From Candidatus Nanopelagicales bacterium (GTDB lineage: Bacteria; Actinomycetota; Actinomycetes; S36-B12; UBA5976), in the NCBI GenBank assembly GCA_021742025.1, contig JAIOWT010000044.1:1-7500 (forward strand): a DNA stretch of 7,500 bases, in the 5' to 3' direction. The notes beneath the pieces were generated by a model. That model was not told where the DNA came from. It was given only the letters and a program-made list of their open reading frames with translations, and did no database searches. Shown here in pieces: positions 6,806 through 7,500 of the stretch. How positions within the stretch are numbered: the first letter of the stretch is position 1; every line of letters begins with the position of its first letter. The translations under genes and the position numbers were made by a program.

Positions 6806-7500
6806 GACAGACGTACCCGTGGATCGATTGCCGCATAAAGAATGTCAACAATGAGATTTGCAACGATAACGAACACTGCAGCGATTAGAACCGTTGCGGT
6901 AATAGTCGGTAGGTCATATTCAGTTACCGCGCCTATTGCTAAACGCCCAAGTCCAGGCAAGCTGAAAATGTATTCAGTAATTACTGCGCCACCAAGTAGT
7001 CCAGCAAGATCGAGGCCCGCTGAAGTCACAATTGGTGTCAGTCCTGCGCGGAATGCATGCTTACGGAAAACAATTCGTTCTGATAAACCTTTTGCTCTGG
7101 CAGTGCGAATGTAATCTTCACCCATGGTTTCCAGCATCTGGGATCGGGTAAGTCTTGCGTAGTAAGCCGCATAAAGAATCGCCAAGGTAACCCAAGGCAA
7201 AAGCATGGTTTGGAAAAAAGCTACTGGGTCATCAAATGGTGATTCGTAATTGGGGTAAGGCAAAAAGTTCCATCGCACAATCACGAAAATCAAAAGCAAA
7301 AGCCCAACGAAGAAAACCGGTAACGAGTAGCCAATCAAGGAAACGCTCATGATGGTTCGGTCTTGCCATTTTCCATGATTCTTTGCAGCGACAATTCCTG
7401 CTGAGATGCCAACGAGCATCCAAATTACAAATGCACCTAATGCTAAATAAAGAGTTACTGGTAACGCATCGACAATTAACGTGGTTACTTCTTCGCTATT
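6802..7500 (-). CDS. oppB: Peptide ABC transporter permease, OppB/DppB type, 5' end cut by the window edge
   Basis: A membrane-spanning subunit of the same importer. The frame is open to the window edge, so the methionine at 7419 is internal: upstream codons read LPVTLYLALGAFVIW, a normal OppB segment. About 232 residues are visible of the usual 310-330. Five helices can be seen: LPVTLYLALGAF through ISAGIVAA; SVSLIGYSLPVFFVGLLLLI; LLPWVTLAILYAAYY; PIVTSAGLDLAGLLGG; and TVLIAAVFVIVANLIVDILY. The EAA loop that docks on the ATPases is GEDYIRTARAKGLSERIVF (roughly 7075-7125), followed by KHAFRAGLTPIVT. The ending [12 protein letters not shown] is typical of the B subunit; OppC usually has a longer N-terminal region and a different end (GDGLRDALDP-like). 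The last four bases overlap the oppD start. No oppC lies between it and oppD; it may be further upstream, outside this window. Confidence 0.92.
   Translation of the reverse strand, partial: NSEEVTTLIVDALPVTLYLALGAFVIWMLVGISAGIVAAKNHGKWQDRTIMSVSLIGYSLPVFFVGLLLLIFVIVRWNFLPYPNYESPFDDPVAFFQTMLLPWVTLAILYAAYYARLTRSQMLETMGEDYIRTARAKGLSERIVFRKHAFRAGLTPIVTSAGLDLAGLLGGAVITEYIFSLPGLGRLAIGAVTEYDLPTITATVLIAAVFVIVANLIVDILYAAIDPRVRLS

Noticed and set aside
1..7500. Mobile element, CRISPR, toxin-antitoxin, defence or biosynthetic cluster signal
   Set aside because: All DNA is accounted for by intact metabolic and transport genes with short gaps; I saw no repeats, integrase, transposase or RNA gene.

Overview
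The window looks like a piece of chromosome from a compact, moderate-GC actinobacterium. The evidence is a mycothiol-pathway deacetylase (MshB), a seven-iron FdxA ferredoxin of the actinobacterial type immediately followed by dapC, and a small four-helix membrane protein between mshB and fdxA. This is a gene neighbourhood I associate with actinobacteria such as Mycobacterium and Streptomyces. AT-rich codon use and very tight gene packing suggest a streamlined freshwater lineage (Nanopelagicales/acI-like, or a small Microbacteriaceae). That placement is inference from style, not from a marker gene.

Layout. Positions 1-2601 hold a leftward group, read from right to left: mshB (2601-1681), a membrane protein overlapping its end (1697-1284), fdxA (1202-882) and dapC, which follows fdxA at once and runs off the left edge. 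A 49-bp divergent gap (2602-2650) separates mshB from a rightward DPP IV-like S9 peptidase (2651-4732). A 16-bp convergent gap follows, then a second leftward group: oppB-type permease (cut by the right edge), oppD-type ATPase (6805-5774) and oppF-type ATPase (5771-4749), joined by a 4-bp overlap and a 2-bp gap. No stretch over 300 bases lacks a gene. I saw no tRNA, rRNA, CRISPR, insertion sequence or prophage signal.

How the genes fit together. The left group combines thiol redox (mycothiol synthesis), electron transfer (ferredoxin) and lysine/diaminopimelate synthesis. The right half suggests peptide use: an ABC importer that would bring in oligo- or dipeptides, beside a peptidase with no signal sequence that could trim dipeptides from such substrates in the cytoplasm. 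That link rests on adjacency and family knowledge.

I found no undescribed system; this is mostly ordinary core metabolism. The points worth a second look are the missing standard start codon at the fdxA-dapC junction, an oppB-oppD overlap with no oppC between them, a possible leaderless promoter for mshB, four-cysteine tails on both transporter ATPases, and the unexplained conserved membrane protein.
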